Shown: positions 1-8,500 of the stretch, piece after piece | How the letters are laid out: each line of letters begins with the position of its first letter | Position numbering within the stretch: the first letter of the stretch is position 1 | DNA from: Enhygromyxa salina | GTDB lineage: Bacteria > Myxococcota_A > Polyangia > Nannocystales > Nannocystaceae | DNA length: 64,000 bases | Reading direction: 5' to 3' | Assembly (NCBI RefSeq): GCF_002994615.1 | Contig: NZ_PVNK01000164.1 | Coordinates: forward strand, 1 to 64,000 | The notes under the pieces: generated by a model | What the model saw: only the letters and a program-made list of their open reading frames with translations | What the model was told of the DNA's origin: nothing | Databases searched by the model: none | Made by a program: the position numbers and the translations under genes

Positions 1-480
1 CTAGGGGGCCACGCACCCAGGCCGCGAAGCTCATACCAGCCCACCGAGAGAGGGAGCGCAGCGACCGAACGACCTGCCGCGCAGCGGCAGTGCGTGGCAG
101 AGTCGCCAACGGCCAGGGGGGTCTAAAAAAGCCCCCTTCTAGGGGGCCACGCACCCAGGCCGCGAAGCTCATACCAGCCCACCGAGCGACGGAGCGCAGC
201 GACGGAGCGACCGGCCGCTTGCGGCCGTGCGTGGCAAAGTCGCCAACGGCCAGGGGGGTCTAAAAAAGCCCCCTTCTAGGGGGCCACGCACCCAGGCCGC
301 GAAGCTCATACCAGCCCACCGAGAGAGGGAGCGCAGCGACCGAACGACCTGCCGCGCAGCGGCAGTGCGTGGCAAAGTCGCTGACTCCCCGTGGGGGTCT
401 ATAACAACGGAGCGCAGCGACCGAACGACCTGCCGCGCAGCGGCAGTGCGTGGCAAAGTGCAGGACGCCTCGTGGGGGTC
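1..480. repeat. Tandem ~137-bp non-coding repeat, about 3.5 units
   Basis: Three long units begin at 1, 139 and 276 with CTAGGGGGCCACGCACCCAG, and a partial fourth unit (about 409-480) keeps only the second half. The first unit may be cut by the window edge. Each unit contains a short perfect hairpin: CTGCCGC/GCGGCAG in units 1, 3 and 4, and CGGCCGC/GCGGCCG in unit 2. A larger pairing, GTGCGTGGC with GCCACGCAC, spans unit junctions, and an AGGGGGG/CCCCCT stem encloses an A-rich loop. Open frames through it are repetitive and match no family I know, so I treat it as non-coding. It lies downstream of hcp on the minus strand. Confidence 0.85.
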
Positions 481-511
481 TAAAAAAAAGACCACCCGAA
501 GGTGGTCTTTC
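481..511 (-). terminator. Rho-independent terminator of hcp
   Basis: On the minus strand the sequence reads AAAGACCACC, loop TTCG, GGTGGTCTTT, then a run of T. It is a near-perfect stem with a stable tetraloop and U-tract. It lies 23 bp past the hcp stop codon and marks the end of the T6SS operon. Confidence 0.9.
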
Positions 512-534
512 TCAGTCTCGTCCGTGGGACGAGC

Positions 535-1023
535 TCAGGACTCGCCGTCCCAGCGATCCGAGTGCATGACGCCGCCGTCCTCGAAGGTCCACGTGATCGT
601 GTGGAACACGAAGGTGACCTCCTCGGTGGGTGGATCCGAGCCCGCGGCCGGGTCGATGACGTTCGGCGACACGCGCTTGATGCCGCCGAGGCGGCCCTTC
701 TCGATCTCGACCGTGAAGAAGTGCTCGGTCTCGCCGGTGTCTTCGTTCGGACGGAAGAACTTGAAGACGCCGTCGACCTTCTCGTTGTTGCACAGCGCCT
801 TCGCCAACAGCGGCGAGGACTTGTCGATGCGCTTGAGGATGCGGATCGGCTCGTAGGTTCGACGCCCGGTCGCCAGGCCGGAGCCCTTCTCGCGCGCGGT
901 TCGAACGGCGTCCTCGAAGTAGAGGCACTCGATCGAGTCGGCGCGGCCGAGGCTCGTTTGGGTGCTCTGGCCTTGGATATCGTTGCCGTTCGATTTCAGG
1001 TAGAGGTGTACTGTCTCAGCCAT
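535..1023 (-). CDS. hcp: Type VI secretion system tube protein Hcp
   Basis: Hcp hexamers stack into the inner tube of the T6SS and are exported with the spike. The 162-residue length is typical. The start MAETVHLYLKSNGNDIQGQS matches the usual opening beta-strand and G-x-I-x-G-x-S pattern. The middle segment (KRIDKSSPLLAKALCNNEKV) matches the family's 'K.ID..SP.L..AL..g' motif, and the C-terminus has the expected beta-rich 'TFVFHTITWTFEDGG'. An AGGAA ribosome-binding site lies just upstream of the ATG. It is the last gene of a co-directional T6SS set, 102 bp after the sheath-like paralogue, and a strong terminator follows. The gap allows a separate promoter, which is common for hcp. Confidence 0.95.
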   Translation of the reverse strand: MAETVHLYLKSNGNDIQGQSTQTSLGRADSIECLYFEDAVRTAREKGSGLATGRRTYEPIRILKRIDKSSPLLAKALCNNEKVDGVFKFFRPNEDTGETEHFFTVEIEKGRLGGIKRVSPNVIDPAAGSDPPTEEVTFVFHTITWTFEDGGVMHSDRWDGES

Positions 1024-1125
1024 TTTTCGGTTCCTATCTCGCTCTGCTTACCGTTTCGGTCGTCGTCTCCCGATGCGCGGTGACGTTAGGTCTGTAGTGT
1101 GGATGCTGTCAAGCCGAAGCGACGC

Positions 1126-2799
1126 TCAATCGGCGAGCGCCACTCCAAGGGGGAGGTCGAAACCGACCTCGAAGGGGATCCCGGCCAGGCGCGGGTGAAC
1201 GTTCGCGACCAACCGGATCGCCGGCGCCCCGTTTTCGTCGACGACGCCAGCGTGGAGTTCTGCCCCGGTGCTCAGACCTGGAAACAAGAACACCGTAGCG
1301 GCGTCTTGGAACAGCTTCACGACCTCTTCGCGGGTCTGGCCGGCCGGGACTTGATCGCACACCCACTGGGCAAAGCGCACCAACCGCCCGGTCAGGATCT
1401 GGGCGGGCAGCGGCACGGCGTCTTTCGAGCCTCGGACCGTCGGCACCTCCGAGAGCGCGACCATGTCCGTATTCCGCCCACTGCCAAGGCCGATAATACC
1501 AACCGAGGCCAGCTCGCCCTGAGCACGAATCGACAAAAAACCGGCCGTCGGGACGGCTGAGCCGGTCTCGCGCCCCTTTTGAACCTCGCGCAATCCGGGC
1601 GCCTTGAGTGACCCCTCTTTGCCCATGATCCGAGCGAAGCCACCCGTGTGACGGTAGCTGGCCGCGATCATGGCCGCGAGCGCAAACACGGAGCTGCCGA
1701 GCACGGTCCGTCGCGCCGAGCCAGCGCCCTCGGCCGCGACGACCACGTCGTTGGTCGTGACGCTCAGCCAGCGTGAGACCTCGTCGGCGCGCAGCTCCGC
1801 CCAGCCCTCGGGCATCGCCGCCGCCGGGTCGGGCTTGGCGTCACGCAAGGTCTGGACCACGTCCTCGGCATCGTCGACACCGAACAACCGCGGCCCGACG
1901 CCGACCACGATCGGGGCGTGCATGTCTTCGGCGACCGAGGCCAGCGCGGCCATCCGCTCGGGGTCTTCGATGCGGTCGAAGCAAAAGAACGCGTCGGGAC
2001 GGTTCATCGGCTCGTCGTCGAGGCAGTCGCGCAGCGCGGCTTCGATCCCGCTCGGCGCGACGTCGACGATCTCGACGAGCATCCCCGACCGGGCAGGGGC
2101 CTGTTTGACGACCAGCCTCAGCCCCCGCCACAGCGCCTCGGGCTCCGTGACCGCGGGGTCGTTGAGGATCGCTCCGACCGCGCCGTAGACCGCGGTCTCG
2201 ACCAGCTCGCGCGCGCGCCGATTCGGGGGCTTGGGCTTGGCCGCGTCGGCGCTCGGCTTGCGCCCGCGGACCGCCGCGATGAACGAGTCGACGGCGCGCT
2301 TGGTGTTGGCCTGCTTGGTCTCGTGCTGCTCGAGCAGCTCGTCGACGAGCGCGTCGCCACCGGACTCGGGCTCGGGCTCGGGCGCGGGTGCGGGCGCGTC
2401 GTCCTGACCAGCGAAGACCTTGCGCAGCTCGGCCGCGAGCGGCCCGTCGCCGACGAGCTCGACGACCTTGGCGACGGCGGCGTCATCCGAGGGTCGGCGC
2501 GACGCGGCCCCGCCGAGATCGTCCGCGAGCTTGCGCAGCGGCCCGAGCACCGGGACCGAAGCCAGGATGTGCTTCATGCTGTATTGCTTGAGCTGGGCGA
2601 ACCCGAGCTCGACCTCGTGGGCCCCCGCGGCACCGAGCGCGGGCCCGATGTCGACCTTGGCCTGGGTGTTCGCCTCGCGGAACGCGTCCGCGAAGCTCTC
2701 GCTGTCGAGGACGAAGCGACGCCCGCTCGGTTCGTTGGACAGCGAGCCGAGCAGCAGCCAGTGGACATGAGAGGAGTCGCGAGCGTCGGAGTTGGACAT
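1126..2799 (-). CDS. Fused TssB/TssC-like contractile-sheath paralogue
   Basis: This 557-residue protein has two regions. Residues ~10-125 resemble TssB in a weak form: 'VELGFAQLKQYSMKHILASV' parallels the TssB segment 'VSLKFKNIKDFTPEGVVDQV' and is followed by a 'LRKLADDL' helix. After a charged EPEPEPES linker (~140), residues ~195-555 parallel the neighbouring TssC. The matches are LWRGLRLVV versus AWRSLKYVV, MHAPIVVGVGPRLFGVDD versus MAHAPFIGNAAPKLFGCD, and a C-terminal 'HPRLAGIPFEVGFDLPL' versus 'RPHFKYMGASFELSL'. I chose the ATG at 2799 because the longer form only adds low-complexity upstream translation. It sits between tssA and hcp in the operon. Known sheaths are TssB and TssC as separate chains; a single-chain extra copy suggests a cap, adaptor or alternative sheath element. 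The family relationship is my inference from these motif parallels. Confidence 0.7.
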   Translation of the reverse strand: MSNSDARDSSHVHWLLLGSLSNEPSGRRFVLDSESFADAFREANTQAKVDIGPALGAAGAHEVELGFAQLKQYSMKHILASVPVLGPLRKLADDLGGAASRRPSDDAAVAKVVELVGDGPLAAELRKVFAGQDDAPAPAPEPEPESGGDALVDELLEQHETKQANTKRAVDSFIAAVRGRKPSADAAKPKPPNRRARELVETAVYGAVGAILNDPAVTEPEALWRGLRLVVKQAPARSGMLVEIVDVAPSGIEAALRDCLDDEPMNRPDAFFCFDRIEDPERMAALASVAEDMHAPIVVGVGPRLFGVDDAEDVVQTLRDAKPDPAAAMPEGWAELRADEVSRWLSVTTNDVVVAAEGAGSARRTVLGSSVFALAAMIAASYRHTGGFARIMGKEGSLKAPGLREVQKGRETGSAVPTAGFLSIRAQGELASVGIIGLGSGRNTDMVALSEVPTVRGSKDAVPLPAQILTGRLVRFAQWVCDQVPAGQTREEVVKLFQDAATVFLFPGLSTGAELHAGVVDENGAPAIRLVANVHPRLAGIPFEVGFDLPLGVALAD

Positions 2800-3016
2800 G
2801 GGCCGTATGGGCGGAGCCGAACACGTGCGCGACCGAGATCGGCCGGCTCGCCACGCATCGATCAATCGCCGCTCGCAGGGTAGCCAAAAACGGCCGAAGT
2901 CTCCAGGCCCGATGCGCGCTCGAGCCCACCCCACGCGTGACCCTCACGCGTGCCCCGAGGGCCCGAGCCGATCTCCTCGCCCCTCGGCCCGGCCGCTGGG
3001 GTTGTGACCCTCGCGC

Positions 3017-6000
3017 TCAGCCCTTCAGGGTCGCGGCGGCGGCCGGGTCGATCCGGCACAGACGCTCGTAGGCCGAGTCTGTGGTCAGCGGGGGCTTGGC
3101 CTTGGCCGCGTCGGCCTGGGCGCGGACGAGGCCCTGGAGGCAGCGCCCGGCGAGCTCGGGCTCCCACTGGTCGATGCCGAGCTCCTCGGCCTCACGCGCG
3201 AGCGCGGCGTAGAGGCCGAGGGCCACGCGCGGGGCTCCGGCCGCGGCCATCTCGGCCAGCGCCATCCGGGCCAAGAAACGATTGCGCGCGTTGCCAGCCG
3301 TGTCGATCGCCGCTTGCATCTCGCTCGCGGCCTCGCCGAACTTGCCCCCGCTCGCGGCCTTCTTGGCCGTGGCGATGACCTCTTGAACGGCCTCGGGCAG
3401 CCCGCCGGGGCCTCCCCCGCCGCCCGCTCCGCCGCTGTCAGCGAGGACCTCGTCGTTGATCCAAGCCCTGGCCTCGGGCCCGCACACGGGCGTGCCGTCG
3501 CGAAAGCTCAACGCGAGCAGGGTCGGCATCCGCAGCAGCAGCGAACGGACGCCGTCGACGACGGCCTCCTGCGCGGCCGCGTGGCCGAGGCCGGCCAGCG
3601 CCTGGGCCGAGCGGTGGTGCAGATCGAGGCTGAAGCGGAAGCGCTTGAGCAAGCCCTCGATCTCGTTCACGATCGACGCCCACTTGGCGTTGGCGCGCAT
3701 CAAGTCGAGGCGCTTGAGCACGTCGGCGGGCGGCGGCGGGAGCTTGAGCTTGCCGTCAGGGCCGGCGGGCGGCGGGTTCGTGATGTGGAGGTAGAGCGCG
3801 ATCCGGATCAGCCGGTAGGGCAGCGGATCGGCGACGTTGGCGTCACGCAGCTTGGCCGCCGCCGACACGAAGTCATTGCCGACGTTGCGGAGGTAGCCGA
3901 GGACCTCCTCGGGGCTCTTGGGCGCGGCCTGGGTCGCGGGCGCAGAGACCGGCGCGGTCGAGGTCGGCGCGGGCTGGGCCGCGGGCGTCGGCGCGGCGGC
4001 CTGGGGCTCGGGCTTCGGCTCGGGCTTCGGCTCGGGCTTCGGCTCGGGCTTCGGCGCGGGCGCGGGCACCGACATCTTCAGCCGCGTGATCGCGTCACGC
4101 AGCCCGCGGGTCCCGGGCGAGTGCTTCTCGAACTTCTGCCCGATGACCGAGAGCATGTGCTTGTTGGCCTGCTCGAGCAGCTCGATGTCGGCGGCCTCGT
4201 TGGCCTCGGGCTTGTAGTCGGCGAGCTCGCGCTCGAGCTGGTCGAACAGCCAGATCATCGCGTTGGCCCGGCGCCGCTCCTTTTTCTTGGGCGGCTGCAT
4301 GCCGTCCCAGTAGCGCTCACACAGCTCCGAGAGCAGCGCCATGCCCTGGACCAGGCCCTTGAAGCCGCCTTCGACGTGGAGCGCCCGGGCGAGGTAGGCC
4401 GCGATCAGCAGGTCCTTGCTCTTCTCGGTCAGGACCGTCGTCGCCTCGCGCTGGACCGCGCGCCAGTCGACCTCGCCGCCGGTCACCGACTCGAGCTTGG
4501 CGATCTCGTTGCGCGTGGCCTCGTGCGCGGGCTCGTAGCGCGCGTCTTCGCCGACGGGGTTGTCCGCGGAGATCGGCTCGATCCACTTCGCCGCCAGCGC
4601 GGCCGGATCGAAGCTGGGCTTGTCGGGCTCGGCGGCGGGCGGCGGCGGTGCAGCGGCCGCGCTCGCCGGGGCCGCGCTCGCCGAGGCGGCCGCAGGCGCG
4701 GGCTTCGGCTCGGGCTTCGGCTCGGGCTTCGGCTCGTCCTTGGGCGGCTCCGGGACCGACATCTTCGCCCGCGTGAGCCCGTCGCGGATCCCACGGGTGC
4801 CCGGGGCGTGCTTCTCGAACTTCTGACCAAAGACGCCGAACAGGTGCTTGGCGACCTCGTCGAGGTCGTAGATCACCCGGGCGTCCTTGGCCGTCGGCTG
4901 CAGCTCCCCGAGCGCGCGCTCGACCGGCTCGAACAGCCACGTGACCGCGTTGGCCCGGCGCCGCTCCTTCTTCTTGGGCGGATACATCCCGTCCCAGAAG
5001 CGCTCGGACAGCTCGGCGAGCAAAGCGAAGCCGGTCACGAGGCCGTCGAGGCCGTCGAGCTCGTAGAGCGCCCGGGAGAGATAGGCAGCGAGGGTCAGAT
5101 CCTTGGTCTTGTCGCGCAGCAGCTGGTCGGCGGTCCGCCGGACCACGGTCCAGTCGGGCGGCCCCGAGGTCACCGACTCGAGCTTCTCGACCTCGGTCCG
5201 GACCGCCGAGTGGTCGGGGTCGTAGCGCGTGTCCTCTCCCGACGCGCTCTCGCCGGGGATCGGCTCGAGCCACTTCGCGACCCGGGCGGCCCACTTGCTC
5301 TTTGGCTCCTCGGGCTCGGGCTCGGGCTCGGGCGGCGGCGGCTCGGCCTTCGGCGCGGGCGCAGGTTCAGGCGGCGCCGCGGCGACCGGTGGAGGCTCCG
5401 CGGGTGCCTCGGCGACCGGCGGCGGCTCGGCGGCGGGCGGCGGCTCGGCGGCGGCGGGCGGTGCCTCGGCGACGGGCGGCGGCTCGGCGGCGGCCGCTCC
5501 CCCACCGAGGGCCGCGTCGACGGCGGCCTGGTCCTGCTCGGTCGCGGGCGGCAAGCTGATCACCAGGCGCTTGACCCCGTCCGTCAGCGCCCGCATGCCC
5601 GGCGCGTGGTCCTCGAACTTCTCGCGCACGACGGCCGCAAACACGGGCACGGACTTCTCGAGCAGCGCGATCGCGACGCGGTCCTTGGCGGTCACCTTCA
5701 GCTCCGCCGCGGCGTTCTCGAACCGACCCATGAACCACCCGTAGGCGTTGCCGCGCCCGCGGATGCGCTTGCGCGGGGGAAAGCCGTTGTCCCAGTACTG
5801 CTCGACGAGCCCGGTCATCAGCTGGACGCCGCACGCGAGCCCGTCGAGGCCCTCGTTCTCGAACCACGCCCAGGCGACGTAGGCGGCCATCAAGAAGTCC
5901 TTGCTCGTCGACTTCAGCAGCTCCTCGCCGACCTTGGCGACGACCGACCAATCGGGCATGCCGGTCGTGGGTGACTCGATCTTTGCGACCTCGCGGCGCA

Positions 6001-6106
6001 GCTCTTCGTGGCGCGGATCGTAGTTGGCGTTCTCGCCTCCGGGGTTGTCGCCGGGGATCGGCGCGAGGAGGGCGGCGGCGCGTTGGTCGACGGTCTGCTT
6101 GTCCAT
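3017..6106 (-). CDS. tssA: Type VI secretion protein TssA with three ImpA N-terminal domains
   Basis: TssA primes and caps sheath-tube assembly. Normal TssA has one ImpA_N domain; this 1029-residue protein has three. They lie at residues ~12-183 (LLAPIPGDNPGGENANYDP), ~272-450 (WLEPIPGESASGEDTRYDP) and ~502-680 (WIEPISADNPVGEDARYEP). Each carries the 'P..K..RR.NA..W.F' stretch and a 'F.KH.PGTRG..D' motif. Pro/Ala/Glu/Lys-rich linkers (184-270, 451-500, 681-730) separate them. The C-terminal region (~731-1029) has the 'DPLPYRLIRIALYLHI' and 'WASIVNEIEGLLKRF' helices of the VasJ/EvfE-type TssA end. The start at 6106 (MDKQTVDQRA) is preceded by AAGAAG; an upstream start would add unrelated residues. 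It follows tssC by 89 bp. Confidence 0.9.
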   Translation of the reverse strand: MDKQTVDQRAAALLAPIPGDNPGGENANYDPRHEELRREVAKIESPTTGMPDWSVVAKVGEELLKSTSKDFLMAAYVAWAWFENEGLDGLACGVQLMTGLVEQYWDNGFPPRKRIRGRGNAYGWFMGRFENAAAELKVTAKDRVAIALLEKSVPVFAAVVREKFEDHAPGMRALTDGVKRLVISLPPATEQDQAAVDAALGGGAAAAEPPPVAEAPPAAAEPPPAAEPPPVAEAPAEPPPVAAAPPEPAPAPKAEPPPPEPEPEPEEPKSKWAARVAKWLEPIPGESASGEDTRYDPDHSAVRTEVEKLESVTSGPPDWTVVRRTADQLLRDKTKDLTLAAYLSRALYELDGLDGLVTGFALLAELSERFWDGMYPPKKKERRRANAVTWLFEPVERALGELQPTAKDARVIYDLDEVAKHLFGVFGQKFEKHAPGTRGIRDGLTRAKMSVPEPPKDEPKPEPKPEPKPAPAAASASAAPASAAAAPPPPAAEPDKPSFDPAALAAKWIEPISADNPVGEDARYEPAHEATRNEIAKLESVTGGEVDWRAVQREATTVLTEKSKDLLIAAYLARALHVEGGFKGLVQGMALLSELCERYWDGMQPPKKKERRRANAMIWLFDQLERELADYKPEANEAADIELLEQANKHMLSVIGQKFEKHSPGTRGLRDAITRLKMSVPAPAPKPEPKPEPKPEPKPEPQAAAPTPAAQPAPTSTAPVSAPATQAAPKSPEEVLGYLRNVGNDFVSAAAKLRDANVADPLPYRLIRIALYLHITNPPPAGPDGKLKLPPPPADVLKRLDLMRANAKWASIVNEIEGLLKRFRFSLDLHHRSAQALAGLGHAAAQEAVVDGVRSLLLRMPTLLALSFRDGTPVCGPEARAWINDEVLADSGGAGGGGGPGGLPEAVQEVIATAKKAASGGKFGEAASEMQAAIDTAGNARNRFLARMALAEMAAAGAPRVALGLYAALAREAEELGIDQWEPELAGRCLQGLVRAQADAAKAKPPLTTDSAYERLCRIDPAAAATLKG

Positions 6107-6195
6107 GGCTCTTCTTGGGGCTTGCCAGTGAAAAGGGCCCCCCACGCTAACCTGCGTAGGGAGCCCCGGTGGCCGCATTCACGAAGTGGTGGAGC

Positions 6196-7671
6196 TCACT
6201 CCTTGTCGAGCTTGCCGACCAGCGACAGCTCGAAGGACGCGCCCATGTACTTGAAGTGCGGGCGGATCTTCATCGAGCACTTGTACCAACCGGGTTGGCC
6301 CTCGACATCCTCGACCGTGATCGAGGCCTTGCGCAGCGGCCGACGCGAGCGGACGCCCGGCGCGGGGTTGTCCATGTCGGCGACGTACTGGCTGATCCAG
6401 ACGTTGAGCTCGCGCTCGAGGTCGCCGCGCTCCTTCCACGAGCCGATCTGCTCGCGCTGCAGCACCTTCATGTAGTGCGACAGGCGGGTCACGATGAACA
6501 TGTAGGGCAGCTGGGTGCCGAGCCGATAGTTGGTCGAGGCGGCGATGCCCTCGGGGGTGTTGGGGAACACCTTGGGCTTCTGGACCGAGTTGGCCGAGAA
6601 GAACGCGGCGTTGTTGCTGCCCTTGCGCATCGTCAGGCCGATCAGGCCCTCCTCGGCCATCTCGAACTCGCGGCGCTCGGTCAGCTGGCACTCGATCGGC
6701 AGCTTGGTCTGAATCTCGCCCATCGCCTTGTACTGGTGCAGCGGCAGATCCTCGACCGCGCCGCCCGAGGTCGGGCCGATGATGTTCGGGCACCAGCGGT
6801 ACTTGGCGAAGCTGTCGGCGACCCGAGTCGCGAGCGCGATCGAGCTGTGGCCCCAGAGGTAGTTCTCGTGCTGGTCGATCACGTCCTCCTTGAAGTTGAA
6901 GGACTTGACCGGCACGTCGTCGGGCCCGTAGGGCATGCGGAGCATCATCCGCGGGGCGCACAGGCCGACGTAGCGGGCGTCTTCGCTCTCGCGGAAGGCG
7001 TGCCAGCGGGCGTACTGCGGACCCTCGAACAGGCTCTGGAGATCCTTGAGCCGGGGCAGCTCCTCGTAGCTGTCGCAGCCGAACAGCTTGGGCGCGGCGT
7101 TGCCGATGAAGGGCGCGTGGGCCATGGTCGCGACCGCGGCGCACTGCTGGAGGAGCTCGATGTCCTGGGGCCCGCCAGCGAAGTCGTAGAGCGAGCACAT
7201 CAGCCCGTAGGGCCGACCGCCGAAGGTCCCGTACTCGGCCGAGTAGACCGTGCGATAGAGGCCCGACTTGGTCACCTCGGGGGCGTCTTCGAAGTCCTCG
7301 AGCAGCTCGTCTTTTTGGACCGAGAGCACGTTGATGCGCACGTTCTCGCGGAAGTTGACGTTGTCGACGACGTACTTGAGGCTGCGCCAGGCCGACTCGA
7401 TCGCCTGGAACTGGGCGTTGTGAAGGATCTCGTTGAGCTGCTTGCTCATCCGGTCGTCGAGCTCGGCGATCATCGCGTCGACGGCGGCCTTGTCGATCTT
7501 CTTGGACTCGCGGCCCCTCAGCATCTCGCTGATGAAGGCCTGCACGCCCTGCTTGGTGACGTCGTAGGCCTCGTCGCCGGGGGCGAGCTTGGTCTCGGAC
7601 AAGATGGTGTCGAGGAGGGAGCCCTCGGCTGCCGCCGCGCCCCCCGCTTCGTTCTCGGTTTCGGTGCTCAT
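6196..7671 (-). CDS. tssC: Type VI secretion system contractile sheath large subunit TssC
   Basis: TssC (VipB) pairs with TssB to form the contractile sheath around the Hcp tube. The 491-residue length is standard. Family hallmarks are visible: 'AWRSLKYVVDNVNFRENVRINVLSV' near residue 95, the 'YGLMCSLYDF' and 'MAHAPFIGNAAPKLFG' stretch, 'YVGLCAPRMMLRMPYG', 'FTKLP/CQLTERREFEMAEEG'-type segment, and the C-terminal 'WYKCSMKIRPHFKYMGASFELSLVGKLDKE'. It lies 46 bp after tssB and 89 bp before tssA, consistent with one operon. The acidic, Ala/Gly-rich first 20 residues are variable, as in other members. Confidence 0.96.
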   Translation of the reverse strand: MSTETENEAGGAAAAEGSLLDTILSETKLAPGDEAYDVTKQGVQAFISEMLRGRESKKIDKAAVDAMIAELDDRMSKQLNEILHNAQFQAIESAWRSLKYVVDNVNFRENVRINVLSVQKDELLEDFEDAPEVTKSGLYRTVYSAEYGTFGGRPYGLMCSLYDFAGGPQDIELLQQCAAVATMAHAPFIGNAAPKLFGCDSYEELPRLKDLQSLFEGPQYARWHAFRESEDARYVGLCAPRMMLRMPYGPDDVPVKSFNFKEDVIDQHENYLWGHSSIALATRVADSFAKYRWCPNIIGPTSGGAVEDLPLHQYKAMGEIQTKLPIECQLTERREFEMAEEGLIGLTMRKGSNNAAFFSANSVQKPKVFPNTPEGIAASTNYRLGTQLPYMFIVTRLSHYMKVLQREQIGSWKERGDLERELNVWISQYVADMDNPAPGVRSRRPLRKASITVEDVEGQPGWYKCSMKIRPHFKYMGASFELSLVGKLDKE

Positions 7672-7717
7672 TGGAAACGTTCCGTTTGTCGGTGGAAATC
7701 AGTGAGGGGGACTGGGC

Positions 7718-8203
7718 TCAATCGTTGTTGACGCCGAGCTCGGCCATCAGCTTGTCGCGGGCGTCGGAGTCCTCGAGCAGGTTCTGGATTTTCTTGCGGA
7801 ACGCGGGGACGTTGCCCAGCGGACCTTTGAGGGCGTTGAGAGCGTTGCGGAGATCGAGCAAGGTCTTGAGCTCCGGGACTTGATCGACAACGCCCTCGGG
7901 CGTGAAGTCCTTGATGTTCTTGAACTTGAGCGAGACGCCCATCTCGGCGCCCTCTTCTCCGGACAAGGTGTCGGGCACGTTGATGTCGACGCCAACCTTG
8001 TACTCGGCGAGCACGTCGTTGAAGTTGTCCTTGTCGACGTTGATCGGCTTGCGCTCCTCAACGGGGGTTTCATCTGCCTGGCCGGTGAAGTCACCGAGCA
8101 TCAGGATGCGGAGCGGGAGCTCGACGTCCTCCTGTGCATCGCCGGCCGGCTTGTAGACGATGTTGACGCGTTCTTTGGGGGCAACGGATGCTTCTTTGGC
8201 CAT
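7718..8203 (-). CDS. tssB: Type VI secretion system contractile sheath small subunit TssB
   Basis: TssB (VipA) is the small sheath subunit. The 161 residues carry the family motifs 'VELPLRILMLGDFTGQ' (~30-45), 'ERKPINVDKDNFNDVLAEY', 'SLKFKNIKDFTPEGVVDQVP' and 'LLDLRNALNALKGPLGN'. The C-terminal helix 'FRKKIQNLLEDSDARDKL' corresponds to the segment that contacts TssC. The open frame continues upstream, but the added sequence is basic and non-homologous, so the ATG at 8203 (MAKEASVAP) is used. It is the first gene of the minus-strand T6SS operon; a divergent VWA lipoprotein gene begins 297 bp away. Confidence 0.95.
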   Translation of the reverse strand: MAKEASVAPKERVNIVYKPAGDAQEDVELPLRILMLGDFTGQADETPVEERKPINVDKDNFNDVLAEYKVGVDINVPDTLSGEEGAEMGVSLKFKNIKDFTPEGVVDQVPELKTLLDLRNALNALKGPLGNVPAFRKKIQNLLEDSDARDKLMAELGVNND

Positions 8204-8500
8204 CTCGGCGCGGAGCGTATCACCTTTGCTCCTCTTTTCGCGAGGATGATCGACCTTGATCCGGGGGTCGGGTCGGTCACAGCCAAAGCTCCGTGGCCGG
8301 TTGCGAACGCGAGCCTGTGAGTGTTTTGGCCGAGGGGCAGCGCGGCTAGTGCGCGATCTCTCAGACCCGCGGCCAGACTCCGGGAGTGGGCGAGGGGTCT
8401 GATTTGGCGATCCTCCTTTAAAGATCGGAGTCGAAGGCCCTCGGTGAACCGATCTCGGTGTGGCGAGACTACCCACGCAGACTCACTCGAGAGCCTCGCC
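8204..8500. other. Divergent intergenic region upstream of tssB and a VWA lipoprotein
   Basis: This 297-bp stretch separates two divergent transcription units and must hold the promoters of the T6SS operon and of the plus-strand lipoprotein gene. I see no coding signal with family support. I could not identify a convincing -35/-10 pair or sigma-54 site by eye. Confidence 0.5.

Noticed and set aside
1..480. Tandem repeat as a CRISPR array
   Set aside because: The units are ~137 bp, nearly identical throughout, and have no constant-repeat/variable-spacer pattern.
169..495. Minus-strand open frame through the tandem repeat
   Set aside because: Its protein simply mirrors the DNA repeats, has no ribosome-binding site, and would start within the hcp terminator.
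3314..5974. Very long open frame on the plus strand opposite tssA
   Set aside because: It is Arg/Gly/Leu low-complexity and runs exactly opposite a strongly supported gene. GC-rich codon bias produces such open antisense frames throughout this window.
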